Counted from the stretch's first letter, positions 1-8,640 are shown. The stretch: DNA of 26,671 bases from Paludibacter sp. UBA6032 (GCA_002427885.1 DIZI01000023.1:1-26671); one strand, 5' to 3'. Numbers and translations are program-made. Notes: generated by a model from the letters alone, not told the origin.

Positions 1-19
1 AGATGTGTATAAGAGACAG
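1..19 (+). other. Residual Tn5/Nextera mosaic-end adapter (synthetic)
   Basis: The first 19 bases, AGATGTGTATAAGAGACAG, are exactly the hyperactive Tn5 mosaic end used in Nextera/tagmentation libraries. An exact match at base 1 of a contig is best explained as untrimmed adapter. It should not be read as a genomic transposon end: there is no transposase or second end nearby. Genomic sequence probably begins around base 20. Confidence 0.95.
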
Positions 20-66
20 ATTAATAATTATTAATATATAAAATCTTCTTATTTTTAAACGGAGCG

Positions 67-74
67 CAAATATA
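67..74 (-). promoter_or_regulatory. Possible -7 box pointing off the left edge
   Basis: CAAATATA reads TATATTTG on the minus strand, matching the Bacteroidota -7 consensus TAnnTTTG. Its context (GAGCGCAAAnATA) is nearly the same as that of the box upstream of the dehydratase gene at 8641. It would drive a leftward gene whose start lies before the contig edge. No clear -33 element was found. Confidence 0.4.
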
Positions 75-202
75 CTAGTAATTTTTAAAGTATAAATTCA
101 ATTTTAAATAAAACTTGAAAATAAAGGCGTAAAACGAAGTTAACTGAAAGTGGAAAATATAAAAAGAATAGAATCTGCCTGGCAAAAAATATGAAGGGTG
201 AA

Positions 203-235
203 TTAGGCAATATTCATTACTTATATGTACTTTTG
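203..235 (+). promoter_or_regulatory. Putative smpB promoter
   Basis: TACTTTTG at 228-235 fits the -7 consensus TAnnTTTG. TTAG at 203-206, 21 bases upstream, is a 3-of-4 match to the -33 element TTTG. Transcription would start around 240, giving an untranslated leader of about 15 bases before the ATG at 255. Confidence 0.5.
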
Positions 236-254
236 CCAAACAAAAAGAAATTGA

Positions 255-710
255 ATGTATAAGAAATCGAACATAGTTATCAAAAATAAGCGGGCAAGTT
301 TCGATTACGAAATCCTCGATCGTTTTATAGCAGGAATTCAACTATATGGAACCGAAATAAAATCAATCCGAGATGGGAAAGCCGGGCTGAGTGACACTTA
401 TTGCACTTTTATAAACAATGAATTGTGGGTGAAAAACATGCACATTGCAACTTATTTTTTTGGTACCTATAATAACCACGACGTCCGTCGTGACCGGAAA
501 TTACTATTAAACAAAAGGGAATTAACTAAACTTTTGCGGGGAACCAAAGAAACCGGTTTAACCATTGTGCCAACCAAACTTTTTGTTAACGAAAAAGGAT
601 TAGCTAAATTGGAAATAGGCTTTGCCAAAGGTAAAAAAAACTATGACAAACGCCAATCACTCAAAGAAAAAGAAGATAAAAGATCCATAGACAGGGCTAT
701 GAAAGAATAA
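255..710 (+). CDS. smpB: SsrA-binding protein SmpB
   Basis: SmpB binds tmRNA and brings it to stalled ribosomes for trans-translation. The 151-residue length is normal. Family signatures are clear: NKRASFDYEI near residues 11-20, then AGIQLYGTEIKSIRDGKAGL at about 26-45, which forms part of the OB-fold RNA-binding surface. The basic tail contains GKKNYDKRQSLKEKEDKRSIDR (residues ~126-147), the C-terminal segment that becomes helical in the mRNA channel. The start is the ATG at 255, preceded by an A-rich stretch and a good -7 box rather than a Shine-Dalgarno. It stands alone on the plus strand and converges with the acyl-CoA synthetase gene, with only 34 bases between stops. No ssrA gene was recognised in the window. 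Confidence 0.97.
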   Translation: MYKKSNIVIKNKRASFDYEILDRFIAGIQLYGTEIKSIRDGKAGLSDTYCTFINNELWVKNMHIATYFFGTYNNHDVRRDRKLLLNKRELTKLLRGTKETGLTIVPTKLFVNEKGLAKLEIGFAKGKKNYDKRQSLKEKEDKRSIDRAMKE

Positions 711-744
711 ATAATTTGAACATATCATCCTCAATATAAAGTAT

Positions 745-2463
745 TTAATCATTCTTAGAGCTTTTCACGTCCTTCTTATCCGACTTTTTTGGTTGTTTTG
801 TATATAAAAATCGTTTAATCTTCATAGATGCAGTTTTCTCGAAAGGTTCTTCCATTATATGAACCTGTTTTATTTGCGAAACGCGGTTCAATTTAGCATT
901 TACTTCTTTTGTGAAATGAGAAATCCAATCCTGATATTTTTCGTCAATTTCGCGAAGTACTTTCTTCCCTTTTTCTTTTTTATCCTCGATTACAGATTTT
1001 AAGTGTTCAATATTTTTTTCCAGTTCGTCAATATCAACCAGTACTTTCGCCACCAGGAAACCATCCTCTTCAATGACAAGTGATTCAACAACGAACTGAT
1101 GGCTATTTATGACTGTTTCAATATCTTCTGGATATATATTCTCACCACTCGATCCTACGATCGTATTCTTCATACGTCCTTTAATAAACAAGCGTTTTTC
1201 AGAGTCGAAACGACCAAAATCACCAGTACAAAACCAACCATCTTTCGTGAGAACCTCACTGGTTGCTTCCGGATTTTTATAATACCCTTTCATTACGTTC
1301 GGACCTTTTGCCCAAATCTCCCCAACACCTTTTTTATCGGGATTATTTATTTTCAATTCAACACCCTGAACGGCAAAACCGGTCGATTGTAATTTAGTTT
1401 GATGAGTTGCAGCACCCGCAAGCAATGGCGCAGTTTCTGTTAAACCATAACCGATTGCATAAGGAAATTTTGCTTCTTTTAAAAACCGTTCTACTCTGGA
1501 ATCCAGTTTTGCACCACCGATACCGAAAAATTTCAATCTACCTCCAAATGTTTGATAGAGTTTTTTACCGGCAATACGGTGGATTATTTTCCTGAACAAC
1601 GGAGTTTTATAGATCGTTCGTTTAAACCGATTAGACGAAAATTTAGCTTGTATCTGATTCTTATATAATTTCTCCATGATAAGAGGTACTGAAAGCATCA
1701 TGGTTGGCCGGATTTTAGCTAAAGCAGGCAAAAGTGCAGCCGGAGTTGGTGGTTTTTCGAGATAATAAATTGCAGCACCATACATAACCGGATATAACAT
1801 GCCAATTGAATTTTCGTAAGTATGTGATAATGGCAAAAGTGATAAAAAAACATCCTTATTATTAATCGGCTGGAAGGTGTAAGATTGCATAGCAATAAAA
1901 GTCAAATTCTTGTGAGTTAGCATAACACCCTTCGAACGCCCTGTTGTGCCTGAAGTATAAATAATTGCAGCTAAATCATCTTCTTTGACTATAATTTTAG
2001 GGACTTTAGTTTCTTTTGAATTTTCTACACTTCCCTTTATTAACGTCAGATTATCAAGCAGAATCTGAGCTTCAAGATGAGGAAGTTCTAATCCCTCAAT
2101 CCTCGATAATAACCGTTCACTTATAAATAAGACTTTTGATTCGGAATGAATCATTACATTATCGATTTCTTCACGTGTAAAATCAGGTAAAATTGGAACA
2201 ATGATAAGTCCATTTGAAACCACTGAAAAAAATGCGATTACCCAATTTGGCATATTATGGCTTAATAAGGCTACTTTATCACCTTTTTTTAATCCAAGTC
2301 CAAATAATACATCTGTAACATCCGCCATTTTTTTCCCTAATTCGGAATAGCTTAGTGGATTTCCACCGACAAACGAAACGGAAGGAGAATCTCCAAAATT
2401 TCTGATCGTCCTATTAATTAAGTTCTGAAGTGTAAGGGGCTTTGGTTCAATTTTTTTAAACAT
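745..2463 (-). CDS. AMP-binding long-chain fatty-acid-CoA ligase family protein
   Basis: This is an ANL-superfamily adenylate-forming enzyme, most likely an acyl-CoA synthetase activating fatty acids with ATP and CoA (572 aa). The phosphate-binding loop YTSGTTGRSKG is at residues 169-179, the A5-type motif GYGLTETAP at 338-346, the ribose-binding TGD at 413-415 and the hinge IKGRMKN at 427-433. The C-terminal TASMKIKR holds the probable adenylation lysine (about K548). A charged, helix-prone insertion (~475-520) lies inside the small C-terminal domain, and the tail after 555 is lysine-rich. There is no signal peptide, so it is probably cytoplasmic or membrane-associated. Chain-length preference cannot be read from sequence. 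A 241-base gap separates it from the upstream methyltransferase gene, so it may have its own promoter. Confidence 0.88.
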   Translation of the reverse strand: MFKKIEPKPLTLQNLINRTIRNFGDSPSVSFVGGNPLSYSELGKKMADVTDVLFGLGLKKGDKVALLSHNMPNWVIAFFSVVSNGLIIVPILPDFTREEIDNVMIHSESKVLFISERLLSRIEGLELPHLEAQILLDNLTLIKGSVENSKETKVPKIIVKEDDLAAIIYTSGTTGRSKGVMLTHKNLTFIAMQSYTFQPINNKDVFLSLLPLSHTYENSIGMLYPVMYGAAIYYLEKPPTPAALLPALAKIRPTMMLSVPLIMEKLYKNQIQAKFSSNRFKRTIYKTPLFRKIIHRIAGKKLYQTFGGRLKFFGIGGAKLDSRVERFLKEAKFPYAIGYGLTETAPLLAGAATHQTKLQSTGFAVQGVELKINNPDKKGVGEIWAKGPNVMKGYYKNPEATSEVLTKDGWFCTGDFGRFDSEKRLFIKGRMKNTIVGSSGENIYPEDIETVINSHQFVVESLVIEEDGFLVAKVLVDIDELEKNIEHLKSVIEDKKEKGKKVLREIDEKYQDWISHFTKEVNAKLNRVSQIKQVHIMEEPFEKTASMKIKRFLYTKQPKKSDKKDVKSSKND

Positions 2464-2704
2464 TTGATCTTATTTAACGAAATTGTTTATAGTATGAAAT
2501 CTACTGTAAAAATAATGTTTATTTTCAGAACTACTGCACAATTAACTACTTATTGAGCAAAAAAAAAGAGGATTGATATTTAAGTATTTATTTATCAAAA
2601 ACATAGATTACTATTTATATAAATACAACAATCGAATTATTTATATAAATGAGTTTCTTGTTCAGTGTAAAAGTGTTGGAAGAATTGTCTGGTGATCTGC
2701 AATT
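2464..2704. promoter_or_regulatory. AT-rich gap with a duplicated 12-bp palindrome
   Basis: This stretch lies between the methyltransferase stop and the acyl-CoA synthetase start. It holds two exact copies of the self-complementary 12-mer ATTTATATAAAT, at 2613-2624 and 2639-2650, with centres 26 bp apart. They sit about 150-190 bases upstream of the synthetase start. Paired dyads can be operator sites, but base composition here is strongly AT-biased. No convincing TAnnTTTG box was found for the synthetase gene. Confidence 0.3.
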
Positions 2705-3406
2705 TTATTTATAAATCAAAAATATGCAAGGTCGTTTATTCAAATCGGGTAATTTCGTCTTCCATTCTTTTACAGTTTTTGTTTTGATAAATTCCGTGTC
2801 AAAGGTAATATCAACGGCAATACAGAGTTGGGTATTTGGTTGGCAGGTTTGAAGTATTTCGTCCAACATTTTCATGTTGCGGTAGGGAGTTTCAATAAAT
2901 ATCTGAGACTGGTTTTCCGAGTATGCCCGGTTTTCGAGCTTCCGAAGCATTTTAGTCCGGTCGGCCGATTGAATGGGCAAATAACCTACAAAGGCAAAAC
3001 TTTGACCGTTAAATCCCGATGCCATAAGAGAAAGTAAAATGGATGAAGGTCCAATAAGAGGAACTACATTAAAGTTTTTCTTTTGGGCCATGGCAACTAC
3101 ATCGGCACCGGGGTCGGCAATAGCTGGACAACCGGCTTCTGAAATAACCCCCATATCATTTCCAGCTAACATTGGACCTAAAAAACCGTTTAATTCCTCT
3201 GAAGTAGTATGTTGATTGAGAGTAAAGAAAGTCAAACTATCAATTTCAATCGCCGGATTTGATTTTTTAAGAAATCGGCGGGCGGTTCGGACATCCTCTA
3301 CAATAAAATACTTCAAATTGGTTACAATATCAGTGTTGTAAGCCGGAAGTATTCGCTCAAATGAACTATCACCCAATGAAGTCGGAATTAAATAGAGAGT
3401 TGCCAT
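2705..3406 (-). CDS. Short RsmI-like SAM-dependent methyltransferase
   Basis: This is a member of the tetrapyrrole methylase / RsmI superfamily of S-adenosylmethionine-dependent methyltransferases (233 aa). RsmI 2'-O-methylates C1402 of 16S rRNA. The diagnostic loop reads SEAGCPAIADPG at residues 89-100, against SDAGTP-ISDPG in classical RsmI. A second SAM-site segment, PLIGPSSILLSLMASGF, lies at ~116-132, and FIETPYRN follows further on. The protein ends where the class III catalytic fold ends and lacks the extra C-terminal region of ~280-residue RsmI proteins. It therefore belongs to the shorter Bacteroidota-type paralogue group, and its substrate is uncertain. The gene starts 36 bases after the ABC-F stop, so cotranscription is likely. 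Confidence 0.8.
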   Translation of the reverse strand: MATLYLIPTSLGDSSFERILPAYNTDIVTNLKYFIVEDVRTARRFLKKSNPAIEIDSLTFFTLNQHTTSEELNGFLGPMLAGNDMGVISEAGCPAIADPGADVVAMAQKKNFNVVPLIGPSSILLSLMASGFNGQSFAFVGYLPIQSADRTKMLRKLENRAYSENQSQIFIETPYRNMKMLDEILQTCQPNTQLCIAVDITFDTEFIKTKTVKEWKTKLPDLNKRPCIFLIYK

Positions 3407-3442
3407 AAAAATTGATTTAGTGTAAAATTAAACTGATAATTA

Positions 3443-5377
3443 TCAAATATTTAGATTTTCCAATTCTTCACTTAATAATTCCCATTCATATACTTTTTGT
3501 TCTAACTCACGTTTCTTCCGTTGGTACAATTGAATATATTCACTATCTGAGGCTTTTTCGGGAAGTTCCAGCTGTTTATCCATTTCTGCAATTTCTGATT
3601 CGCTTTTGGAAATCAATTGTTCAATTGCTTCTACAGCTTTTTCAGCTTTCCTGATTTTTTTGTTGTGTTCTTTGCGGGCTTCATAATCCAGTTTACTATC
3701 AGAAATTGTTTTATCAGCAACGTCCTGTACAGATTTAAGCGAATTTGAAATCTCTAATTCGCGCAAGGAATCCATTTTCTTGTATTTAAGAAAATCATAT
3801 ATTCCTCCCATATGTTCCCGTACTTTTTTGTTACCAAATTCATATACCTTGGTTACCAGACCATCCAGAAATTCACGATCGTGAGAAACAACAATTACTG
3901 TACCATTAAAAGCTTTTATTGCATCTTTCAGGACATCTTTCGAACGCATATCGAGATGATTTGTAGGCTCATCGAGGATTAGCAAATTGACCGGTTCCAA
4001 TAGTAATCTAATCATTGCTAAGCGACTACGTTCTCCACCTGAAAGTACTTGTACTTTTTTGTCTGAAGCTTCACCCCCAAACATAAATGCCCCCAATATA
4101 TCCCTGATTTTAGTCCGAACATCACCTACTGCCACATAATCGATGGTTTCAAATACCGTGCGGTTTTCATCAAGCATAGAAGCCTGATTTTGGGCAAAAT
4201 ATCCGATTTTTACATTATGTCCTAATTTTAATATTCCAGCATATTCTATTTCATTCATTATACACTTAACGAGTGTACTTTTCCCTTCACCGTTTTTGCC
4301 TACAAAAGCTACTTTTTCGCCACGATTAATGATTATCCCGATATTATCGAGTATCAAATGATCACCGTAAGCTTTCGATAAATGTTCTATTTCAACAGGA
4401 ATGCTTCCCGAACGAGGTGCAGGTGGAAATTTCAGACTTAAATGCGAATTATCTTCCAAATCTACTTCCAAACGTACAATTTTTTCAAGACTTTTTATTC
4501 TGGATTGAACCTGAATGGCTTTAGTGGCTTTTGAACGAAAACGATCGATAAAATCTTCAGTTTCCTGAATGAGTTTTTGTTGATTTTCGTAAGCTCTTAC
4601 TTGTTGATCGTGCCGTTCCTTTCGTAAAATAAGATATTTGGAATAATTGACATTGTAATCATATATCTTACCCAATGAAATCTCAATGGTTCTTGTTGTT
4701 ACCGCATCAATAAATGCCCTGTCGTGCGAAACAAGCAAAATAGCACTGTTGGTCGTTGTCAGGAAGTTTTCGAGCCACTGAATGGATTCAATATCAAGAT
4801 GATTGGTTGGTTCATCGAGTAATAATACATCAGGACTTAATAATAAAATCTTGGCTAACTCTATACGCATACGCCAACCTCCACTAAATTCGCGACAAGG
4901 ACGATCAAAATCGGAACGTAAAAAACCCAGACCTATCAAGGTTTTTTCAATCTCACCCTGAAAATTTCCATTACCAATTATTTGAAGATGTTCGTTTGTA
5001 TGAGTAAGTTTATCGATAAGCCTATGATAATCTTCACTTTCATAATCGGTACGTTCGGCTAAATCTATATTTATTTGTTCAATTTCGGCTTGCAAACCGG
5101 TAATATGTTCGAAAGCTTTTTCAGCTTCTTGCATCACCGTGGTTCCTTCATTATGAATCATATGTTGAGGCAGGTAACCAATTGTAAGATCTTTGGGTAT
5201 GGTTAGTTTACCTCTGGTGGGTGTTTGTTTACCTGAAAAAATACGTAAAAGGGTCGTCTTACCCGCTCCGTTTTTTCCAACTAAAGCAATTTTATCCTTC
5301 GGATTGACAAGAAAGCTGATTTCATCAAAAAGGGGCGATCCGCCAAATTCAACGGTAAGTTGTTCTACTGAAATCAT
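3443..5377 (-). CDS. ABC-F family ATP-binding protein (Uup/YheS-like)
   Basis: This is a soluble protein with two ABC ATPase cassettes and no membrane domain, the ABC-F arrangement of ribosome-associated factors (644 aa). Cassette 1 has Walker A GKNGAGKT (34-41), signature FSGGWRMR (~164-171) and Walker B VLLLDEPTNHLD (~184-195). Cassette 2 has GKNGEGKS (360-367), LSGGERSR (445-452) and LLILDEPTNHLD (465-476). The linker at ~235-320 is the basic, helical P-site-tRNA-interaction-type segment. Residues from ~560 to the end form a charged coiled coil, as in Uup. The role is probably translation or ribosome maintenance; antibiotic protection cannot be excluded but nothing points to it. The start ATG is 116 bases after the WecA-like stop, across a degenerate repeat. 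Confidence 0.93.
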   Translation of the reverse strand: MISVEQLTVEFGGSPLFDEISFLVNPKDKIALVGKNGAGKTTLLRIFSGKQTPTRGKLTIPKDLTIGYLPQHMIHNEGTTVMQEAEKAFEHITGLQAEIEQINIDLAERTDYESEDYHRLIDKLTHTNEHLQIIGNGNFQGEIEKTLIGLGFLRSDFDRPCREFSGGWRMRIELAKILLLSPDVLLLDEPTNHLDIESIQWLENFLTTTNSAILLVSHDRAFIDAVTTRTIEISLGKIYDYNVNYSKYLILRKERHDQQVRAYENQQKLIQETEDFIDRFRSKATKAIQVQSRIKSLEKIVRLEVDLEDNSHLSLKFPPAPRSGSIPVEIEHLSKAYGDHLILDNIGIIINRGEKVAFVGKNGEGKSTLVKCIMNEIEYAGILKLGHNVKIGYFAQNQASMLDENRTVFETIDYVAVGDVRTKIRDILGAFMFGGEASDKKVQVLSGGERSRLAMIRLLLEPVNLLILDEPTNHLDMRSKDVLKDAIKAFNGTVIVVSHDREFLDGLVTKVYEFGNKKVREHMGGIYDFLKYKKMDSLRELEISNSLKSVQDVADKTISDSKLDYEARKEHNKKIRKAEKAVEAIEQLISKSESEIAEMDKQLELPEKASDSEYIQLYQRKKRELEQKVYEWELLSEELENLNI

Positions 5378-5461
5378 GAATAGAGATTGAATATTTTGAA
5401 AAATTCTGCCCGATGATCATCGGAATTGTAAGTGTCAATATTTCAAGATTCAAATTTTCAT

Positions 5462-5529
5462 TTTTTGATTCTTGACTTTGGACTTTCAAAGGTTTATTTA
5501 TGGATTTTGACTTTGGATTTTTGATTCTT
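5462..5529. repeat. Degenerate short repeats at the wecA-like 3' end
   Basis: TTTTTGATTCTT occurs at 5462-5473 and 5518-5529, and TTGACTTTGGA at 5472-5482 and 5507-5517. On the minus strand this is a CAAAGTC / AAAATC-rich minisatellite. It runs through the stop codon of the WecA-like gene (5494) and encodes that protein's lysine-rich tail. It occupies part of the leader region of the ABC-F gene. Confidence 0.7.
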
Positions 5530-6588
5530 ATTATCAACCATACGCCAAAGAATATAAGTGAGTACTGAAGCAATAGTAAAAGCAAATAACGTAAGCAAAG
5601 CTATAGATAACTCACGTCCCAAAAGACCTAAAGCAATAAATAATAAGGAAACTATCAGCAAGATTGATGTTACCTGATGATGTTTTAAACCCGCTTTAAG
5701 CAATAAGTGATGAATATGATTTCTATCAGGTTCAAAGGGCGAAACTTTCTTTTTTATTCTGGTCAGCATTACGCGCATGGTATCAAACAAAGGAACTGAA
5801 AGGACACATATTGCAACTGCAGGTGCTGAATGAATATAATATAAGTTCATACCCGGTTGAATATTCATCTCACAGAATTCAAAGACATACAATGTCATCA
5901 TGTAACCTAACAGTAAGGCACCGGAATCACCCATAAATATTTTACTTTTCCCTCCTGAAACATTGTATAAAAAGAATACAGTTAATGAGCCAACCATGGC
6001 AAAGGCAGATATTGCCAGATCAATTCTACCTGTAAGTTTAAAATATACAGCAAAAAACAAACTGTATAAAATACCCAGACCAGAAGCTAATCCATCTACT
6101 CCATCAATCAGATTAAGTGCATTTATGATAACAATAAAAACAAAAAATGAGAGTAAATAACTTGCAATCAATGGGATTTCATGAATTCCAATAAAACCAT
6201 GCAAATTGGACAAGCGAATATCAGCAACAACAATTAGGAAAAAAGCAGATGCTAACTCCCCTAACAATTTCCACATTACTTTAATATCAATCAGATCATC
6301 AATAAACCCAACAATTAAAATTATAAAAACACCGATAATGGTAAATTGAAGCTCACTGACAATAGAATATGAGAATAAAAAAACGGTCAGCAGAAATGAA
6401 ATGAAAATATTGACACCACCGATATTCGGAATTGCTCCAATATGTGAGGTCCGTTTATTTGGTTTTACGACAAACTTTCGCTTTTTAGCTATGCTAATAA
6501 CCGTCGGCATAAAACAAAGACCAATGATAAAAGAGACAAATATGGCTAAAATCGGAAAATTATGTACTAAATTATTTAAATAAAGCAT
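5494..6588 (-). CDS. WecA/TagO-like undecaprenyl-phosphate sugar-1-phosphate transferase
   Basis: This integral membrane enzyme of the MraY/WecA family (364 aa) would transfer a HexNAc-1-phosphate from a UDP-sugar to undecaprenyl phosphate, starting a lipid-linked surface glycan. About ten or eleven hydrophobic segments span the protein. Cytoplasmic motifs are present: FIDDLID (~96-102, metal-binding Asp pair), NALNLIDGVDGLA (156-168), FMGDSGALLLGY (218-229) and DRNHIHHLLLKAG (288-300). The HIHH motif marks WecA/TagO-type enzymes rather than MraY. The exact sugar is not determinable. The last ~12 residues (KNQKSKVKIHK) come from a simple repeat and are unlikely to be conserved. The gene lies 76 bases downstream of the dehydratase gene on the same strand, which suggests joint transcription. 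Confidence 0.9.
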   Translation of the reverse strand: MLYLNNLVHNFPILAIFVSFIIGLCFMPTVISIAKKRKFVVKPNKRTSHIGAIPNIGGVNIFISFLLTVFLFSYSIVSELQFTIIGVFIILIVGFIDDLIDIKVMWKLLGELASAFFLIVVADIRLSNLHGFIGIHEIPLIASYLLSFFVFIVIINALNLIDGVDGLASGLGILYSLFFAVYFKLTGRIDLAISAFAMVGSLTVFFLYNVSGGKSKIFMGDSGALLLGYMMTLYVFEFCEMNIQPGMNLYYIHSAPAVAICVLSVPLFDTMRVMLTRIKKKVSPFEPDRNHIHHLLLKAGLKHHQVTSILLIVSLLFIALGLLGRELSIALLTLFAFTIASVLTYILWRMVDNKNQKSKVKIHK

Positions 6589-6664
6589 TTACAAAATTTA
6601 TTGAATTAAATCATCCACATTAATGGAAGATTATAAAATTTAATTACAAAAAACTAATTGTATA

Positions 6665-8611
6665 TCAGACATCTAATCTCTCATATTGTGAGTTCTTGCT
6701 CAGAAACTCCGGAACAATTTTTTTCATTTGAGAAACTGTAAGAAAATTTTTACACTGTTGACTATATAGTATTAACTCTTCGATTTGAGCTGAAACAGTT
6801 TCATAATCGTAAACCTGAACCGAAGCAATCATAATTTTAGGATGATGCGTTGGCTGCGTAATTTCTTTATGATTTAGTAGTTCTTCGTATAATTTTTCAC
6901 CCGGTCTTAAACCGGTAAATACAATTTTTATATCTACTTCAGGAATAAAACCGGCCAGACGTATCATCTTCTTAGCCAAATTTACAATTTTAACCGGGCT
7001 ACCCATATCAAAAATAAATATCTCACCACCTTCACCAATAGTTCCTGCTTCCAGCACCAGCATACATGCTTCAGGAATGGTCATAAAATATCGAATAATT
7101 TCCGGATGCGTTACAGTAATTGGTCCGCCTTTTTCAATCTGGCTTTTGAATAGCGGAATAACCGAACCATTCGATCCGAGAACATTTCCAAAACGCGTGG
7201 TGATAAATTTTGTCGTTGTATCCCCTTGTTCTTTTAATTTAGCATATAATGACTGAACATAAATCTCGGCAATTCGCTTGGAAGCTCCCATTACATTCGT
7301 TGGATTAACCGCTTTATCAGTCGAAACCATCACAAAATGTTGTACTTTATATTTCACGGCTAAATCAGCCATTATTTTAGTTCCTCTGACATTTACCTGA
7401 ATACTTTCGACCGGATTATCTTCCATCAACGGCACATGCTTGTAGGCAGCCGCATGATAAACATAATCTGGTCTGTACATATCCATCATGTAGTCCATTC
7501 GTTCTAAATTTCTTACATCTCCCAAAAAAGTACTGAAATTTTGATCCGGATATTGTTCATCTAATTCCAGAGTCAAGTTGTGCATAGGCGATTCAGCCTG
7601 ATCAAGTAAAATAATTAAATTAGGTTTATAATGAACGATCTGGCGAACTATCTCACTGCCTATTGAACCCGCTGCTCCTGTTATAAGAACTACTTTTGAT
7701 TTTATTTGTGTTGCAATATTTTCTGTGGATATATTTATTTTAGGTCTTTCAAGCAGGTCCTCAATTTGTATTGATTTAATTTGCTTAAGTGAAAGTACAT
7801 TATTATTCCAAATACTCATTGGAGGCGAAGTCAATACAGCCAGATTATTGTTCAAAAAAACATCTAAATCGGTTTCAGGATTTATCTGATTCATCTTGTT
7901 AGGCGAAACAATAATCGCTTTTGCTTTTTTTACAATTATCTTTCTAACAGTTTCTTCATTCAACAGATATACCTTAACACCCATTATAAGTCGTTCCGTA
8001 GCATTTTTATCATCATCAATAAAACCCACCAATTTATACTTCATTTCTTGAGAAGAACGTTTTATCAACGTGGCAATCCCAATTGCAGCCGATTGCGTTC
8101 CAAAAATCATTACCGGGGTGATTTGACCTGAATTTTCGGTAAAATAATCGTAAATAATTTTTACTCCTAAACGCAACATAAAAAGGAGTAAAAAGGCTAA
8201 AATAGAATAAATTAATAATGCAGTATAATAAAACACGCAAACATAACCTGACGCACAAACAACCAGATTCACTAACATTAAGAATCCCATGTTAAGAAAG
8301 ACAGCAAAAAGTAATTTTACAGCATCAACATAACTCGAATATCGTAAGACTCCAGAATATGTATGAAAAAACCAAAAGAACAGAATTTGAAATACAGTAA
8401 CAATACCCAACTGTTGAATAAAAGAAAATATTCTTTCATCCGGGCTGTTTGCAAAAATTTTGTTGCTAATGTAGGTAGAAACATAATAAGCAATAAAACA
8501 CAAAAAAACATCTACAAATAATACTAACCAACGTGGAATATACTTCAAATTCGATAAGCGCGAAAAAATATCGGTATTCTCCAAATAACCAGTGTTTTCT
8601 TTCTCTTCCAT
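6665..8611 (-). CDS. CapD/PglF/WbpM-like membrane nucleotide-sugar 4,6-dehydratase
   Basis: This is a polysaccharide biosynthesis protein (648 aa). The N-terminus has four membrane helices (~27-48, 65-83, 97-118, 124-150), followed by a Rossmann-like cap domain (~160-290). The C-terminal extended-SDR domain has the NAD(P) loop GAAGSIGSE (312-320), HAAAYKHVPLMEDNP (386-400), STDK (430-433) and MGASK (441-445). In this family Met replaces the usual SDR catalytic Tyr (MxxxK), as in PglF and WbpM, so the residue is expected and not a defect. The likely reaction is UDP-HexNAc to a UDP-4-keto-6-deoxy sugar for O-antigen, capsule or glycoprotein. The start ATG at 8611 is supported by a -7 box about 30 bases upstream. 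Confidence 0.9.
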   Translation of the reverse strand: MEEKENTGYLENTDIFSRLSNLKYIPRWLVLFVDVFLCFIAYYVSTYISNKIFANSPDERIFSFIQQLGIVTVFQILFFWFFHTYSGVLRYSSYVDAVKLLFAVFLNMGFLMLVNLVVCASGYVCVFYYTALLIYSILAFLLLFMLRLGVKIIYDYFTENSGQITPVMIFGTQSAAIGIATLIKRSSQEMKYKLVGFIDDDKNATERLIMGVKVYLLNEETVRKIIVKKAKAIIVSPNKMNQINPETDLDVFLNNNLAVLTSPPMSIWNNNVLSLKQIKSIQIEDLLERPKINISTENIATQIKSKVVLITGAAGSIGSEIVRQIVHYKPNLIILLDQAESPMHNLTLELDEQYPDQNFSTFLGDVRNLERMDYMMDMYRPDYVYHAAAYKHVPLMEDNPVESIQVNVRGTKIMADLAVKYKVQHFVMVSTDKAVNPTNVMGASKRIAEIYVQSLYAKLKEQGDTTTKFITTRFGNVLGSNGSVIPLFKSQIEKGGPITVTHPEIIRYFMTIPEACMLVLEAGTIGEGGEIFIFDMGSPVKIVNLAKKMIRLAGFIPEVDIKIVFTGLRPGEKLYEELLNHKEITQPTHHPKIMIASVQVYDYETVSAQIEELILYSQQCKNFLTVSQMKKIVPEFLSKNSQYERLDV

Positions 8612-8640
8612 TGTATTTTTTTCCGTAAATAATCAGAGCG

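Noticed and set aside
20..35. Perfect 16-bp AT-only palindrome next to the adapter
   Set aside because: It is made only of A and T next to an artificial junction, so chance or assembly edge effects are enough to explain it.
75..341. 88-aa minus-strand ORF overlapping the smpB start
   Set aside because: It overlaps smpB antisense, has a Phe/Tyr/Leu-rich AT-driven composition and no recognisable family; it also spans the smpB promoter.
5349..5585. 78-aa minus-strand ORF between the WecA-like and ABC-F genes
   Set aside because: It is an out-of-frame reading of the WecA-like 3' end and the degenerate repeat; the hydrophobic start is a shadow of the last membrane helix.
6665..8611. Missing catalytic Tyr (MxxxK) in the dehydratase
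   Set aside because: Met at this position is normal for PglF/WbpM/CapD-type enzymes and does not indicate inactivation.
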